Part shown: positions 25,897 through 35,692 of the stretch, in pieces
Layout: every line of letters begins with the position of its first letter
Numbering within the stretch: the stretch's first letter is position 1
Assembly: GCF_947507565.1 (NCBI RefSeq)
Contig: NC_089180.1
Location: 1,054,001 to 1,118,000 of the forward strand
DNA from: Oscarella lobularis
Taxonomy: Eukaryota; Porifera; Homoscleromorpha; Homosclerophorida; Oscarellidae
Direction: 5' to 3'
Length of the DNA: 64,000 bases
Translations under genes and position numbers: made by a program
The notes under the pieces: generated by a model
The model's database searches: none
Told to the model about the DNA's origin: nothing
What the model saw: only the letters and a program-made list of their open reading frames with translations

Positions 25897-26608
25897 TGCT
25901 GAGAACAGTAGGCAGCGTACAAACACGTCTGTAGGCGGCCCAATGATCCGAGTGAATGATGGTTCCTGGGTGAGTGTTCGCCGCTATGATTGGCAGAAGT
26001 GTTTGCGCGTCGCGTCTGTCGACCAGCTGCATAACGCCGAAGCGCAGATTAGTGCAATACATTCCGAAGACCCATCTTTCTGCGCGTGGCTTTCGCCCGC
26101 GGTTATACTACAAGAAAACGATAGGAATCACGGCTTTGCTGCAGCCATAGAAACTTACTTTTCTTCCGTGACGAAACAAGGACTCGTCAATTTGCACAAC
26201 GAATCCGGCGCCGCCTAACTTTGTTGGGTTGCTTGTCAGGACAGCACTGCATACGTCTCGAACGTAGCTGTAGTGCTGTACTGCAGTTTTCTCGGAGAGA
26301 TGCTCCTTCACTAGAGCATGCAGTTGCGTCACAGGAACTTTTGTTGCCGAGCAGTACAAGATGCGGAGGAGGATGGGCTATGGCAGTCGTGACTTTGTAA
26401 AATATGAGCCGGAACGAATTGACTGCTTTCTTCGGCAGTCCGATTTTGTGCTCCGCCACTGCCATCCGTCTGAAACGTCTGATCGGCGAATCCAATGCAT
26501 GTCCTGTCCGCAAACGCACGTCGCACGTGAAGCCAGAAGCTTCTTCTCTTTCAGGAATGCAATAGTAGCGTCGGTGCTCGCCGTTGCCAAAGCAATCGTA
26601 GAAAGCAT
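25897..26608 (-). pseudogene. Merlin-type (IS1595/ISXO2-like) transposase, broken copy
   Basis: Minus-strand reading from ATG at 26,608. The N-terminus has a zinc-ribbon pattern (CVCGQ...W.W......C..K.SIR..S.F) and is followed by a DDE-type core. Exon 1 runs to 26,159. A 51-nt GT-AG intron (26,158-26,108) joins it in phase to exon 2, which carries VDRRDAQTLLPII and HSDHWAAYRR. The first catalytic Asp (QIDES, codon 26,188-26,186) and second Asp (SDHW, 25,948-25,946) are present. Damage: an in-frame TAG at 26,380-26,378 just after the SRLP motif, and loss of the last third including the catalytic Glu, because satellite DNA begins near 25,896. It is related to the plus-strand gene at 26,919. Merlin transposases are known cut-and-paste elements of animals. 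Family call is by motif; the pseudogene status is directly visible. Confidence 0.82.
26108..26158 (-). other. 51-nt intron of the left Merlin copy
   Basis: GTAAGT at the donor and TTGTAG at the acceptor. It is phase 0 between HGRK and YNRGRK. Removing it joins the two halves of the DDE domain in frame. The right-hand copy has an intron at the equivalent position. Confidence 0.8.
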
Positions 26609-26635
26609 GGCGTCCTTCAAACCCCAAGCACAAAA

Positions 26636-26877
26636 CTGTGCTTTCTCTTTTTATACTCTTCCGTGGATGACTCCCGCCAAAACTTCGATCCGCTCGATCC
26701 TCTCTCTCATTGGTCGACGGCTTCGGACCCGCCCAGCTGTCTTCTGGATTGTTCTATTCGAACGTGAACGGAATTATTGGGCGGGTCCGAAGTCGTCGAC
26801 CAATCAGAGAGAGGATCGAGCGGATCGAAGTTTTGGCGGGAGACATCCGTGGAGGAGTATAAAAAGAGAAAGCACAG
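26636..26877. promoter_or_regulatory. Divergent promoter formed by a 100-bp inverted repeat
   Basis: Arms 26,636-26,735 and 26,778-26,877 are inverted copies of each other with about six mismatches in 100, separated by a 42-bp spacer. Each arm, read outward, contains a GC box (GGGCGG), a CCAAT box (CCAATCAG at 26,800-26,807; its partner ATTGG at 26,709-26,713) and a TATA box (TATAAAAA at 26,858-26,865; minus-strand TATAAAA at 26,654-26,648). The TATA boxes lie about 61 and 46 bp upstream of the ATGs at 26,919 (+) and 26,608 (-). So both Merlin genes appear to be driven outward from one symmetrical promoter. Confidence 0.85.
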
Positions 26878-26918
26878 GTTTGTTCTTTGTAGTTGAAGGC
26901 TACTGATTGTCGCGTACG

Positions 26919-27810
26919 ATGCTTTCAGCAATAGCAAAAGCAACGGCGAGCAAAGAAAGAACGATTGCGTTCTTTCAAGAAAACAACCTTCTGCTTTCCT
27001 CGGCGACGTGCCTATGCGGCAAGGCAATGCGTTGGAAGAAGCGCGCCGAAGTCAAAGACGGCTACACTTGGCGATGCTCGGCTGTCGGATGCCGCAAGAA
27101 GCTGTCTATCCGACACAACTCTTTCTTTAGCAAAACGAAACTGCCACTCGACGCGACTGTGCAGCTGCTGTACTGCTGGGCGGCAGAGATACCGTCTAGC
27201 GTTGTGCCGGAGCACGCTGACGCCGCTGCACCAAAGGGCGTCGAGAGTCAATACGATTGCATCCGAGATGTGTGCACGACTATTTTATCGAAAAGCCCAA
27301 CACTAACGATGGGAGTAGAGACAGGAGGCGAAGGACTCGTTGTCAACGAGTTCATTGTCGAATACGGAATGAAAGTACGAGTGGCGAGTGAGCAAAGAAG
27401 CAAAGATAATGATGTAAATTATGTAGGGCATACCGAAGGCATGGATACTCATCCTATACGAAGCCAAGCGAGAAGAAAGGTTTATGCAAATCCTTGATGA
27501 ACCTACCGAAGAGTGTGCCTTTCAACTGGTCAAGGCGCACACGTACCCGGGAAGTGAGATCCTCACCGTCCCATGGGATAAATACGTTGGCATGGCCGAA
27601 GATGGGGAGACGCGAATATTTTCTCCCGATTTCTTGCAGTACGATCCAACGAGCTTTGTGGAGTCAGTTTTCGAAAACGGACTCCAGCCTGGGAAGCGAG
27701 TTCAAGCCTTGTTGGATGAAAAAATGTGGCGAGAGAGATGGAGTCCGAACGGTGCGGCGGCGTTCGAGAGCATTCTCCGTCACATTGCGCAGCTGTACCC
27801 GCTGCCATAG
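26919..27810 (+). CDS. Merlin-derived protein with DDE residues lost
   Basis: Two exons, 26,919-27,374 and 27,427-27,810, joined across a 52-nt GT-AG intron in phase 0, give about 279 residues, a usual size for the family. The N-terminus has the zinc ribbon (CLCGKAMRW...WRCSAVGCRKKLSIR..SFF). The middle aligns with the transposase core (LLYCWA, EGLVVNEF, WILILYEAK, HTYPGSEIL), and the C-terminus has the family ending (MWRERW...FESILRHIAQLYP). The Asp of the usual VVxIDES motif is replaced (VVNEFIVE). The Asp of PGTxIxSDxW is Val (PGSEILTVPW). VESVF may keep the Glu. Thus it should not catalyse transposition. The frame is otherwise open, with promoter and poly(A) signal intact, which suggests a retained host function such as DNA binding. 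The start is the first ATG after the TATA box and matches the start of the left copy. Domestication is inference. Confidence 0.78.
27375..27426 (+). other. 52-nt intron of the right Merlin copy
   Basis: GTACGA donor and ATGTAG acceptor. Without splicing the frame closes at 27,497. With it, exon 1 (152 codons) joins exon 2 in frame and restores the WILILYEAK core motif. The position equals that of the 51-nt intron in the left copy. Confidence 0.75.
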
Positions 27811-27908
27811 ACTGCGCGGACGCTGTTGTTAGTTTGCATGGGGAAGAGACCTCTCGTTCGTCGTTCTTTTTTGTCTCGATCCTCACTGTGCCCTTCGATC
27901 GTGCGCGT

Positions 27909-27914
27909 AATAAA
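27909..27914 (+). terminator. Poly(A) signal AATAAA of the right Merlin gene
   Basis: Canonical AATAAA about 99 nt after the stop codon at 27,808-27,810, as expected for the end of a short 3' untranslated region. Confidence 0.65.
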
Positions 27915-27999
27915 GCTTCGTGAACGCAGATAACGTGGGAAACGCGATAGGGCGATAAAAGTAACCAGACAAAAAAATGCTCTAAAGATGAGGTTCCTT

Positions 28000-28300
28000 A
28001 TGAAAACCCCGTATTGGAACTGCCGTCGTCTTCGTGGAAGACGGGGCCGGGACTAAGAAAGTGTGCAAATTGCCCGGTTGGCCGTTGTTCAACGTCTATA
28101 AATATTCGTATGGCCCTGTCTTAGACGGGGCCATACGACGCTCTATATCGATAGAGAACGAGCTGGCCCCGTCTGAGACGGGGCCATACGGCGCTCTATA
28201 TAGAGCGAGCTGGCCCCGTCGGAGGCGGGGCCAGCTGCGTAGATGTGCGCAGAAGGCCCCGACGGGGCCATGCCCCGTTTCTTGGCGCTCGGACCCGTAC
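28000..28300. repeat. Cluster of GGCCCCGTC palindromes
   Basis: Four palindromic blocks built on GGCCCCGTC/GACGGGGCC lie at 28,112-28,132, 28,165-28,185, 28,212-28,232 and 28,255-28,269, spaced 43-53 bp. Between two of them is a perfect 16-bp palindrome CGCTCTATATAGAGCG (28,192-28,207). The segments between blocks also resemble one another, so this is a short tandem array of hairpin-forming units, GC-rich within a neutral background. The long open frames across it follow from its composition. The function is unknown. It may be part of a non-autonomous transposable element. Confidence 0.75.
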
Positions 28301-28613
28301 AGTACAATATTTCCCTTTTTCTCTAGGCTGCGAGGCAATACGATTGCCCTCTCTCTCACGACAAGGCTCCAAATGAAACGGAGCCTTCTAGAACGCACTG
28401 GAGGCCCAGATACGGCGGCGTTGGGGTGTCTTTTTCTCGAGGCAATGCGATTGCCTAGTGAACGACGGTCTCGCTTCATCGTCTATTTTTGGGAGGAATC
28501 TCATGATTCAGTCGGTTTTTTCTCTCATGATTCAGTCTCTTTTTTCGTTGCAGTTTACGACATTGGACTCCGCATCCGCATGAACGTTCTCATTCTTGGA
28601 AAAGGACTTATGT

Positions 28614-28769
28614 ATGAAGCAAAGTAAGAGTGAAGACTACCCGCCCACCCACATTGAGTTGAAGTCTGAATTTCAGAATGAGAAATACATGGAGGAAGAG
28701 GTCAAGAGGGGGCGTCGGAACAAGAAAACGATCCATAATGGCACTGCATGGTATCCTTATTCTTTGTGA
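28614..28769 (+). CDS. Short open frame, unknown
   Basis: A 51-codon frame from ATG to TGA with charged composition (start MKQSKSEDYPPTHIELKS; internal EEEVKRGRRNKK). A possible donor (ATG followed by GTATCC) near 28,751 would make it an exon end rather than a complete gene. No family is recognised, and it could be chance. Confidence 0.2.
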   Translation: MKQSKSEDYPPTHIELKSEFQNEKYMEEEVKRGRRNKKTIHNGTAWYPYSL

Positions 28770-28834
28770 TGGCTTTTGGTAGGTATCAGCTAATAGAATG
28801 ACCAGTTTATTTGTAATGTAGTTTCTTAGGTTTT

Positions 28835-28950
28835 GGCGTCCTGAGCATGACCCTGTTAGTAAAAAACTGCTTGCCGGGGTCCTGAGCACGACCCCGTGAT
28901 CAAAAACTGCTTGTCGGGGTCCTGAGCACGACCCCGTGATCAAAAACTGC
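28835..28950 (+). repeat. 40-bp tandem repeats, left half of an inverted pair
   Basis: Three tandem units of 40 bp containing GGGGTCCTGAGCACGACCCC and then GTGATCAAAAACTGCTTG. The first is diverged; units 2 and 3 start at 28,876 and 28,916. Inverted counterparts lie at 29,029-29,143. Each unit also contains its own GGGGTC...GACCCC dyad. Confidence 0.85.
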
Positions 28951-28978
28951 TCCAGTTTGTAAGGGAAGGGACAAGTGC

Positions 28979-28984
28979 TTTATT
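28979..28984 (-). terminator. Possible minus-strand poly(A) signal
   Basis: TTTATT on the plus strand reads AATAAA on the minus strand. It lies downstream of the probable minus-strand exons at 29,160-29,765 and so could end that transcript. It sits in an AT-rich loop between two inverted repeat sets, so chance is also possible. Confidence 0.35.
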
Positions 28985-29028
28985 TAATAAAATAAAAAAA
29001 TTGCACAGTGTTTCTTGTTTCATGCGCG

Positions 29029-29143
29029 GGCAGTTTTTTTGACAGGGTCATGCCCAGGACCCCAACGAGCAGTTTTTCATCACGAGGTCTTGCTCAGGTC
29101 TCCGACGAGCAGTTTTTCATCACGAGGTCTGTCTCAGGACCCC
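29029..29143 (-). repeat. 40-bp tandem repeats, right half of an inverted pair
   Basis: Three units in inverse orientation to 28,835-28,950, with starts near 29,029, 29,064 and 29,104 and a 40-bp period. They read GAGCAGTTTTTCATCACGAG followed by GTC..CTCAGGACCCC. The loop of about 78 bp between halves is AT-rich. The arrangement resembles terminal inverted repeats of a foldback-type element. It borders the last visible exon-like segment of the minus-strand gene. Confidence 0.82.
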
Positions 29144-29159
29144 ATGACCTAATGCAGTG

Positions 29160-29765
29160 GCACGGTAGTTAGGACACAACCATATGTTTTACGTACCTGC
29201 CAGGAATTGTCCTTCGAAATTGGTGTTTTTATTTCTTCCTCAGACGTGCTGACTTTCTGACATTCTTTGATAGTTCCTTCCTCTGGACCCCAGAACCTAA
29301 TGACAATTATTAGGTAGTTACGTGTAAAAACCATGTCTCATGTGCCTGTCCTCCAGCCAGCTGCCATAATTGTCTTTTTGATCATTCCTGCCTGCTCTTC
29401 TTCAAACTTTTTCACTATAATGTCAAAAAATAAATAAAAGTAAACGCTGGCCGTTTGGCTTACCTGACTTATAGCAAATATCATATGACATCCTGTCTCG
29501 TCAACAGATGTTCTATCCTGATAATTTCCTATGAGAATCTTTTACGATATGTACTAAGGAAGAGACTCGCCGTTCATGACTGGCAAATAGACAGATAAAA
29601 GTCTCCAGAGATTCGTCCCTCACCTCACTGGTGCCCTTTTGTTTGTCAAATCTTTTCTTTTGTTGTCGAATAAAAATTAGAAACACAGTACACAGTGGCT
29701 CCAACGTTTTTGCTTACCTTACACAGAAAATTTGCAAAAGCTTCAAGTGGCCCTGCCTGCGCCTG
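29160..29765 (-). CDS. Probable multi-exon gene of unknown function
   Basis: Several minus-strand segments have good splice signals and open, coding-like translations. One is 29,762-29,718 (45 nt, acceptor TTCTTGCAG, donor GTAAGC; AQAGPLEAFANFLCK). Another is 29,656-29,624 (33 nt, donor GTGAGG; KRFDKQKGTSE). A third, near 29,420-29,350, encodes KKFEEEQAGMIKKTIMAAGW. A fourth, near 29,297-29,199, has an ATTAG acceptor and GTACGT donor (starts FWGPEEGTIKECQK). The exons are short, as are the introns. I recognise no domain. Exon linkage between the second and third segments is not settled, so the span is a gene region, not an exact CDS. The 40-bp repeats next to it encode a similar WGPE motif. 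Confidence 0.4.
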
Positions 29766-31230
29766 CAAGAATAACAATTAGGTTGAGCTGAATTCCTTTA
29801 GGAGTTGTGCTGAGTTATACTTTAGAATGGGTAGTCCATTTATGAATTTTTCTCTCGTCTCATGCATTTCAATCATGAATTTTTTCCATATAAAAAGGAC
29901 AGTTAAAAGTATCAAGTTCATTAATGGTTGAGCGAAAATCGACTTATCTGACAAAAGAGCTTCGCTGTCGAAGACTTCTGCAACAGAGATGATGAGTGGA
30001 TATTTTTGAAAGTGCTGACGATCTAAAAGACAGGATTTCAGTGCAACCCTAATTAGGGCTGGGCTAAGGGCTTGGGCTTTCCGTTCGTAGGACGTATAGA
30101 AGTGTAGAGAAGAACAACGACCTTAGATTGACTATTAAAGCAGCGTCTGCGCTGCTGAGTAAGAATCGCGCAGGAATTCGCGAGTTCCACTCTGCTGTGA
30201 CCTTGCCTACTGGTAATCTCACTCTTACCGGCACAGTCGTCTTTCGCAAAGTCCCAAAATGATGCTCGAACGGATGCTATTCTTCCGAGCAGCTTCTTCT
30301 CAATAAAAATCGATCGAAAACGTCTTTTGATAGCGTGCGCTACAGCTTTTTTCCTACATTTGAACGCTAATTACGACTTCCGCGAAAGAACTTTTGTTTA
30401 TAACGCATCCAAAATGAGTTTGAAATCACCGAATCTATGAATCATGTGAAGATCAGCAAATTTTGTGACGTTTGGTCGTAAGGAGACAAAAAATGTGGAT
30501 TTCTCTGCAACGAAGGCACAGATTCAAATGCAATTCTACCATTTACCTACTTGTCTAGACTGACATCAAACCGTGCTAGTTTGCAGCGGCTTCGATTCCG
30601 ATTTCGCTAACCGAGTTTGGAACGACCACAGTGTCTAAAGGCTTTAGCTACCTCTACAATACACTACTCACCTTTCGCGGTTGCTCGCCGATCAAAGCAA
30701 TACTGCTCAATTTTACTTTTTTTAACGTCCCTAATGCAAAATTAGTAGAGAAATCGATCTGCGCAAAAATTTTTGAAATCCGACAATCCGTTCGCGAGTT
30801 ATTAGCAATCAAAAAATAGCAGTCCCGGATGTAATTTAAAAAATTAATATTTTTTCTAATTTATACTTTCTGACAACACACCTAGAGTCAAAAACTTTCT
30901 AAATTCAAGTTCTTTCTGTGATAAATTTTCGAATTTTTTGAGCGAATTGTTTCAGAAATCAATAACAGCCAAATTTTACATATAACTTGAAATATTTCGA
31001 AATCCGTTGCGCTTTCGAAGACACATTTTCTTAGAAACAAGTTGGAAGATATTTTCGCGCACTTCAGGTTCAAAGTAGACAAAATACACAAAGTTTATTT
31101 TAGAAAATAATTTTAAAAAATACAAAAATTACCAAAAAAATTAAAAATTTTTACAACTACTCTTCTTGATTCTAGGACCCTAAGAAAAATAACAGAGAAG
31201 AGATTCAGACGTATCACTTCAAAAAGGTCT
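29766..31230. other. AT-rich stretch without a supported gene
   Basis: About 1.5 kb of mostly AT-rich sequence. Open frames are short and none shows a domain, splice-consistent extension or repeat. It may be intergenic or intronic sequence of a minus-strand gene. I see no RNA gene in it. Confidence 0.6.
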
Positions 31231-31311
31231 CTACAGCTTACTGATTTTCTTCGCAGCCGAGAGACGGCTGCTGAGACGCTCCTTCGATGCCTTTTGCATT
31301 GCCTTGTCCGC
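31231..31311 (-). CDS. Possible terminal coding exon, unknown
   Basis: A minus-strand segment of 81 nt follows an acceptor-like TTCGTAG and reads 26 residues to a TAG stop, a basic helix-like tail (ADKAMQKASKERLSS then RLSAAKKISKL). It sits at one end of a GC-richer patch (31,240-31,660) that also has open frames on both strands. A possible upstream donor (GTAAG followed by GTGAGT) lies at 31,538. No family recognised. Confidence 0.25.
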   Translation of the reverse strand, partial: ADKAMQKASKERLSSRLSAAKKISKL

Positions 31312-31792
31312 CTACGAAGTCAGAAAATATCTGTCAGAGAGACAGAATCGCCCGAGTTTCTACTTCCGGTTCGGATCGCGAGAGATTCTGCCCCGAAACA
31401 TAACCTACGCGCTATTGAGAAGCCAAAAACACGATCTAGAGCGATTCTAACCACATTCGGAGGCCAGCGACGAGCCGAAGGGAAACTCCCGCGCAGCTCG
31501 CCTCTCTCTAACTCGGCCAATCGCTCCCAAAACTCACCTTACGGTCGGAGGAACGCTGTCGAAGCGTTCGATTCGATCGCCGTTGGGCGAGCGGTCGACT
31601 TCGCTTCGCCAACTCCCAGAATCCTTCTGTATAGCGCAGGCGAAACGTAGAGGAAAGCCTATTCTAACGTTCCAAACATGTAAACGTGTGCATGCTGGGC
31701 CTACTATTTATATACATATGCGTGCATATATGTGCAGCGCGTTTTTATTGTTAGAATAGGGTTTTAGGTTGGCCGTTCTGTCCACTGACTTT

Positions 31793-34700
31793 AGAGGGTA
31801 AACGGGAGCGAGAGTTGAACGGTTAAACGTTTGAACTATGAAGCAGTTTAACGGTGAAATAGTTGAGGATCTGAACTGTTAAAAGGCTGAACCTGTTGAT
31901 CGGTGGAACAGTTTATCAGTGGAACTTTTGAACGGTGGAACAGTTGAACGGTTAAACAGTTGAGCGGTAAAAAGGTTAAGGGGGTGAACGCTTGAAAGGG
32001 TTGAACCTGTTGATAGGTGGAACAGTTGAACGGTGGAACAGTTGAACGGGGGAACGGTGGAACGTTTGAACGGTGAAAACGTTGAACTTTGAAACTGTTG
32101 AAGGGGTTAAACCTGATGATTGATTGAACAGTTGTACGGTGGAACAGTTGAACAGTGAAACTGTTGAGAGTGTGAACGGTTGATGGGGTGAAGCTTTAGA
32201 ACTGTTAAGGAGATGAAACTTTTAAGCGATGGAACAGTTAACGGTAAAACAGTTGAACGGTTGAACGGTCGAACAGTTTACGGTTGAACAGTTGAGGGAG
32301 GGAACGTTTGAACAGGTTATCCTGTTCATCGGTGGAACAGTTGAACAGTGGAACGGCGGATCAGTTGAACTTTTTGAGCTTTGGAGCAGTTGAACTGTGG
32401 AACAGTTGAACGGCTAAGGATGTGAAAAGTTTATGTTGTTGAACCTGATGTTCGGTGAAACAGTTGAACGTTGGAACAGTTGAACAGTGGAACGGTTCAG
32501 GGGAGGAAGAATTGAGAAGGTTGAACCTGTTGAAAGGTGGAACAGTTGAAAAGTGGAAAAGTTGAACGGAGGATGTGATCGGTAGAGGATGTTGAACCTG
32601 AACATCGGTAAAACAGTTGAACGATGAACAGTTAAACAGTGGAACCGTTGAGGGGAAAACGGTTGATTGAGTTCAACATGTTGAGCGGTGGAACCGTTTA
32701 ACGGTGCAACAGATAAACGAAGAAACGGTTGAGGCTGTGAACGGTTGAAAAGGTTGAAACTGTTGAAAGGTAAAACAGTTGAAGCTGTTAAACGTTGCAA
32801 TAGTTGGACGGTTAAACGTTTGAACAGTGATGCAGTTTAAAGGTGAAACAGTTGAGCATGTGAACGGTTAAAAGAGTGAACTTGTTGATTGGTGGAACAG
32901 TTGATTATTGGAACATTTGAACGCTGGAACAGTTGAACGGTGGAACAGTTAAGCGGTATAACGGTTAAGGGGGTGAACGCTTGAAAGGTTAAACCTGTTG
33001 ATCCGTGGAACAGTTGAGCGGTTGAAAAGTAGAACGGTGGAACGGTTGAACGGTGAAACGTTGAACGTTGAAACGGTTGAAGGAGTTAAACCTGATGATT
33101 GGTGGAAAAGTTGAACAATGGAACATTTGAACAGTGGAACTGTTGAGAGTGTTAACGGTTGAAAAGGTGAAGCTGTAGAACGGTTAAAGGGTTGAAGCTG
33201 TTAAGCGATGGAGCGTTTGAACTGTAAAACAGTTGAACTGTTGAACGGTAGAACAGTTTTACGGTGGAACAGTTGATGGGATGAACGGTTGAAGAGGTTA
33301 ACCTGTTCATCGGTGGAACAGTTGAACAGTGGAACGATCGATCAGTTGATCCTTTTGAGCTTTGGAACAGTTGAACGGTGGAACAGTTGAACGGTGGAAC
33401 AGTTGAACGGTTAAGGATGTGAAAACTTGAGGTGGTTGAACCTGACGATCGGTGAAAAAGTTGAACGATGGAACAGTTGAACAGTGGAATGCTTCAGGGG
33501 ATAAAGAGTTGAGAGGGTTGAACCTGTTGAAAGGTGGAACTGTTGAACGGTGGAAAAGTTGAACGGTGGAACGGTTGAGGATGTGAACGGTTGAGGATGT
33601 TGAACCTGAATATCGGTGAAACAGTTGAACGATGAACAGTTAAACAGTGGAACGGTTGAGGAGAAAAACGGTTGAGGGAGCTAAACATGTTGAGCGGTGG
33701 AACCGTTTAACGGTGAAACAGAAAAACGAACAAACGGTTGAAGCGGTCAACGGTTGAAAAGGTTGAACCTGTTGAAAGGTAAAACAGTTGAAGCTGGTAA
33801 ACGTTGGAATAGTTGAACTTTTAAATGGTTGAACGGTAGAACGGTAGAACAGCTTAACGGTGCAACAGTTGAGGGAGTGAACGGTTGAAGAGGTTAACTT
33901 GTTCATCGGTGGAATAGTTGAACAGTGCAACATTTGAACAGTAGATCGGTTAGGAGTGGACGGATGAAAAGGTTAAACATGTTAAATTGTTCCACTGTTT
34001 AACTGTCCTACCGCTCAAAATGTTCAACTGATTCACAGTTTAACAGTTTTAGCCTTTAAAACGATTACCAGGTTTACTCCCCACAACCGTTCCACCTCTC
34101 AACTGTTCCACCGTTTTACTGTTCTACCGTTAAATACGTTTAACTGTACACAGTTTACAGTTTCAACCCCTTAACCGTTCAACAGGTTTAACATTTTCAA
34201 TCGTTCACTCACTCAACCGATTTACCGTTCAACTGTTCGACTGTTCGACTGTTTCACCGATAAGCAGGTTAACCTCTTCAACCGTTCACCCCCTCAACTG
34301 TTCCACAGTTAAACTGTTCTACCGCTCAATATGTTGAACTCCCTCAACCGTTTATCCCCTCAACCGTTCCACTGTTCAAATCTTCATAGTTCAACTGTTT
34401 CACCAATATTCATGTTCAACATCCTCAACGGCTCACATCCTCAACCGTTCCACAGTTCAACTTTTCCACCGTTCAACTGTTCCATTGCTTTACAGTTTCA
34501 ACCCCTTAACCGTTCTCCAGCTTCACCCCGTCAACCGTTCACACTCTCAACAGTTCCACTGTTCAACTGTTCTATCGTTCAACTGTTCCACAAATGATCA
34601 TGTTTAACCCCTTCAACCGTTTCATCGTTCAACTGTTTCACCGTTCAACCGTTCCACCGTTCAACTGTTCCACCGTTCGACTGTTCCACCGACCAACAGG

Positions 34701-35544
34701 TTCAACCCTTTTAAGCGTTCACCCAAGTAATCGTTATACCGCTCAACTATTTCAACTTTCAACTGTTCCACCATTTCAAATGTTCCACTGATCACCTGTT
34801 CCACCGATCAAAAGGTTTACCCTTTTAACCGTTAACTCCCTCAACTGTTTCAACGTTAAACTGCTTCACTGTTCAAACGTTTAATTGTTGAACTACTCCA
34901 CCGTTAAACAGGTTTAGCTGTTTTACCTTTCAACCGTTTTTACCTCCTTAACAGTTCATCCTCTCAACTGATCCACCGTTCAACTGTTTCACCGCTTAAC
35001 AGTTTACACCCCTTAACCGTTCAACAGGTTCGACACCCTCAACCGTTCACACTCTAAACTATTCCACCGTTCAGCTGTTCCATCGTTCAATTGTTCCACC
35101 AATCATCAGGTTTAACATCCTTAGCCGTTTTACCGTTCAACTTTTTAACCGTCCAACTGTTCCACCGATTAACAGATTCAACTGTTCCACCGTTCAACAG
35201 TTTGAACCCCTCAACCGTTTAATAGGTTCAACTCTCGCACCTGTTTACCCGCTCAACCGTTTCACCGTTTAACTGTTCCACAAGGTTCATCTTCCTCAAC
35301 TGTTCACATTCTCAACCGTTCCACCGTTCAACTGTTCGTACGTTCCACAAGTTTAACTGTTTTTCTTTTCAACAGTTTCAACCTCTACCGTTTACCCCCT
35401 CAATCGTTCCAACGTTCAACTGTTCAACCGTTCAACTGTTCCACCCCTCAAAAAGTTCAACTCTCCCAACTGTTCACCCCTTCAACCGTTCCATTGTTAA
35501 ACTGTTTCACCGTTCAACTTTTCCGCTATTCAACGGTTCCATCT
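31793..35544. repeat. Octamer satellite array, right part begins
   Basis: The same octamer satellite resumes directly at about 31,793. Orientation by eye: G-rich to about 33,985, reversed to 35,544. The segment 33,305-34,797 is an inverted copy of 43,757-45,245; coordinates of matching points add up to about 78,553 throughout. No gene is present. Confidence 0.93.
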
Positions 35545-35692
35545 TAGCATTATATACGCCATAAAAACAGTGCCGCTACCTTTATAATCAAACGCCATCA
35601 ACAGGACCGCTACCTTAGTATATGATACGCCTTCAATAGTGCCGCTAACTTAGGATAATGTACGCTGTCAAAAGTGCCGCTACCTCAGTACA
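35545..35692 (-). repeat. Second satellite (~34-bp unit), inverted patch
   Basis: Four to five copies of the unit described at 16,766-17,130, in the opposite orientation (GTGCCGCTACCTTTATAATC followed by AAACGCCATCAACAG). The octamer satellite flanks both sides. Confidence 0.82.

Noticed and set aside
26187-26633. Minus-strand frame of 148 codons across the left Merlin copy
   Set aside because: It lies in another frame of the same strand as the transposase and has no domain; the zinc-ribbon frame is the real one.
26636-26877. Inverted repeat as transposon terminal inverted repeats
   Set aside because: The arms point outward into coding starts and contain TATA, CCAAT and GC boxes in promoter order; terminal repeats would lie at the outer ends of the genes instead.
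26361-26906. Plus-strand frame of 181 codons over the Merlin promoter
   Set aside because: It is antisense to the left transposase and runs through the inverted-repeat promoter; no domain visible.
28034-28627. Plus-strand frame of 197 codons
   Set aside because: It crosses the GGCCCCGTC palindrome cluster and is explained by GC-rich repeats; a mirror frame exists on the other strand.
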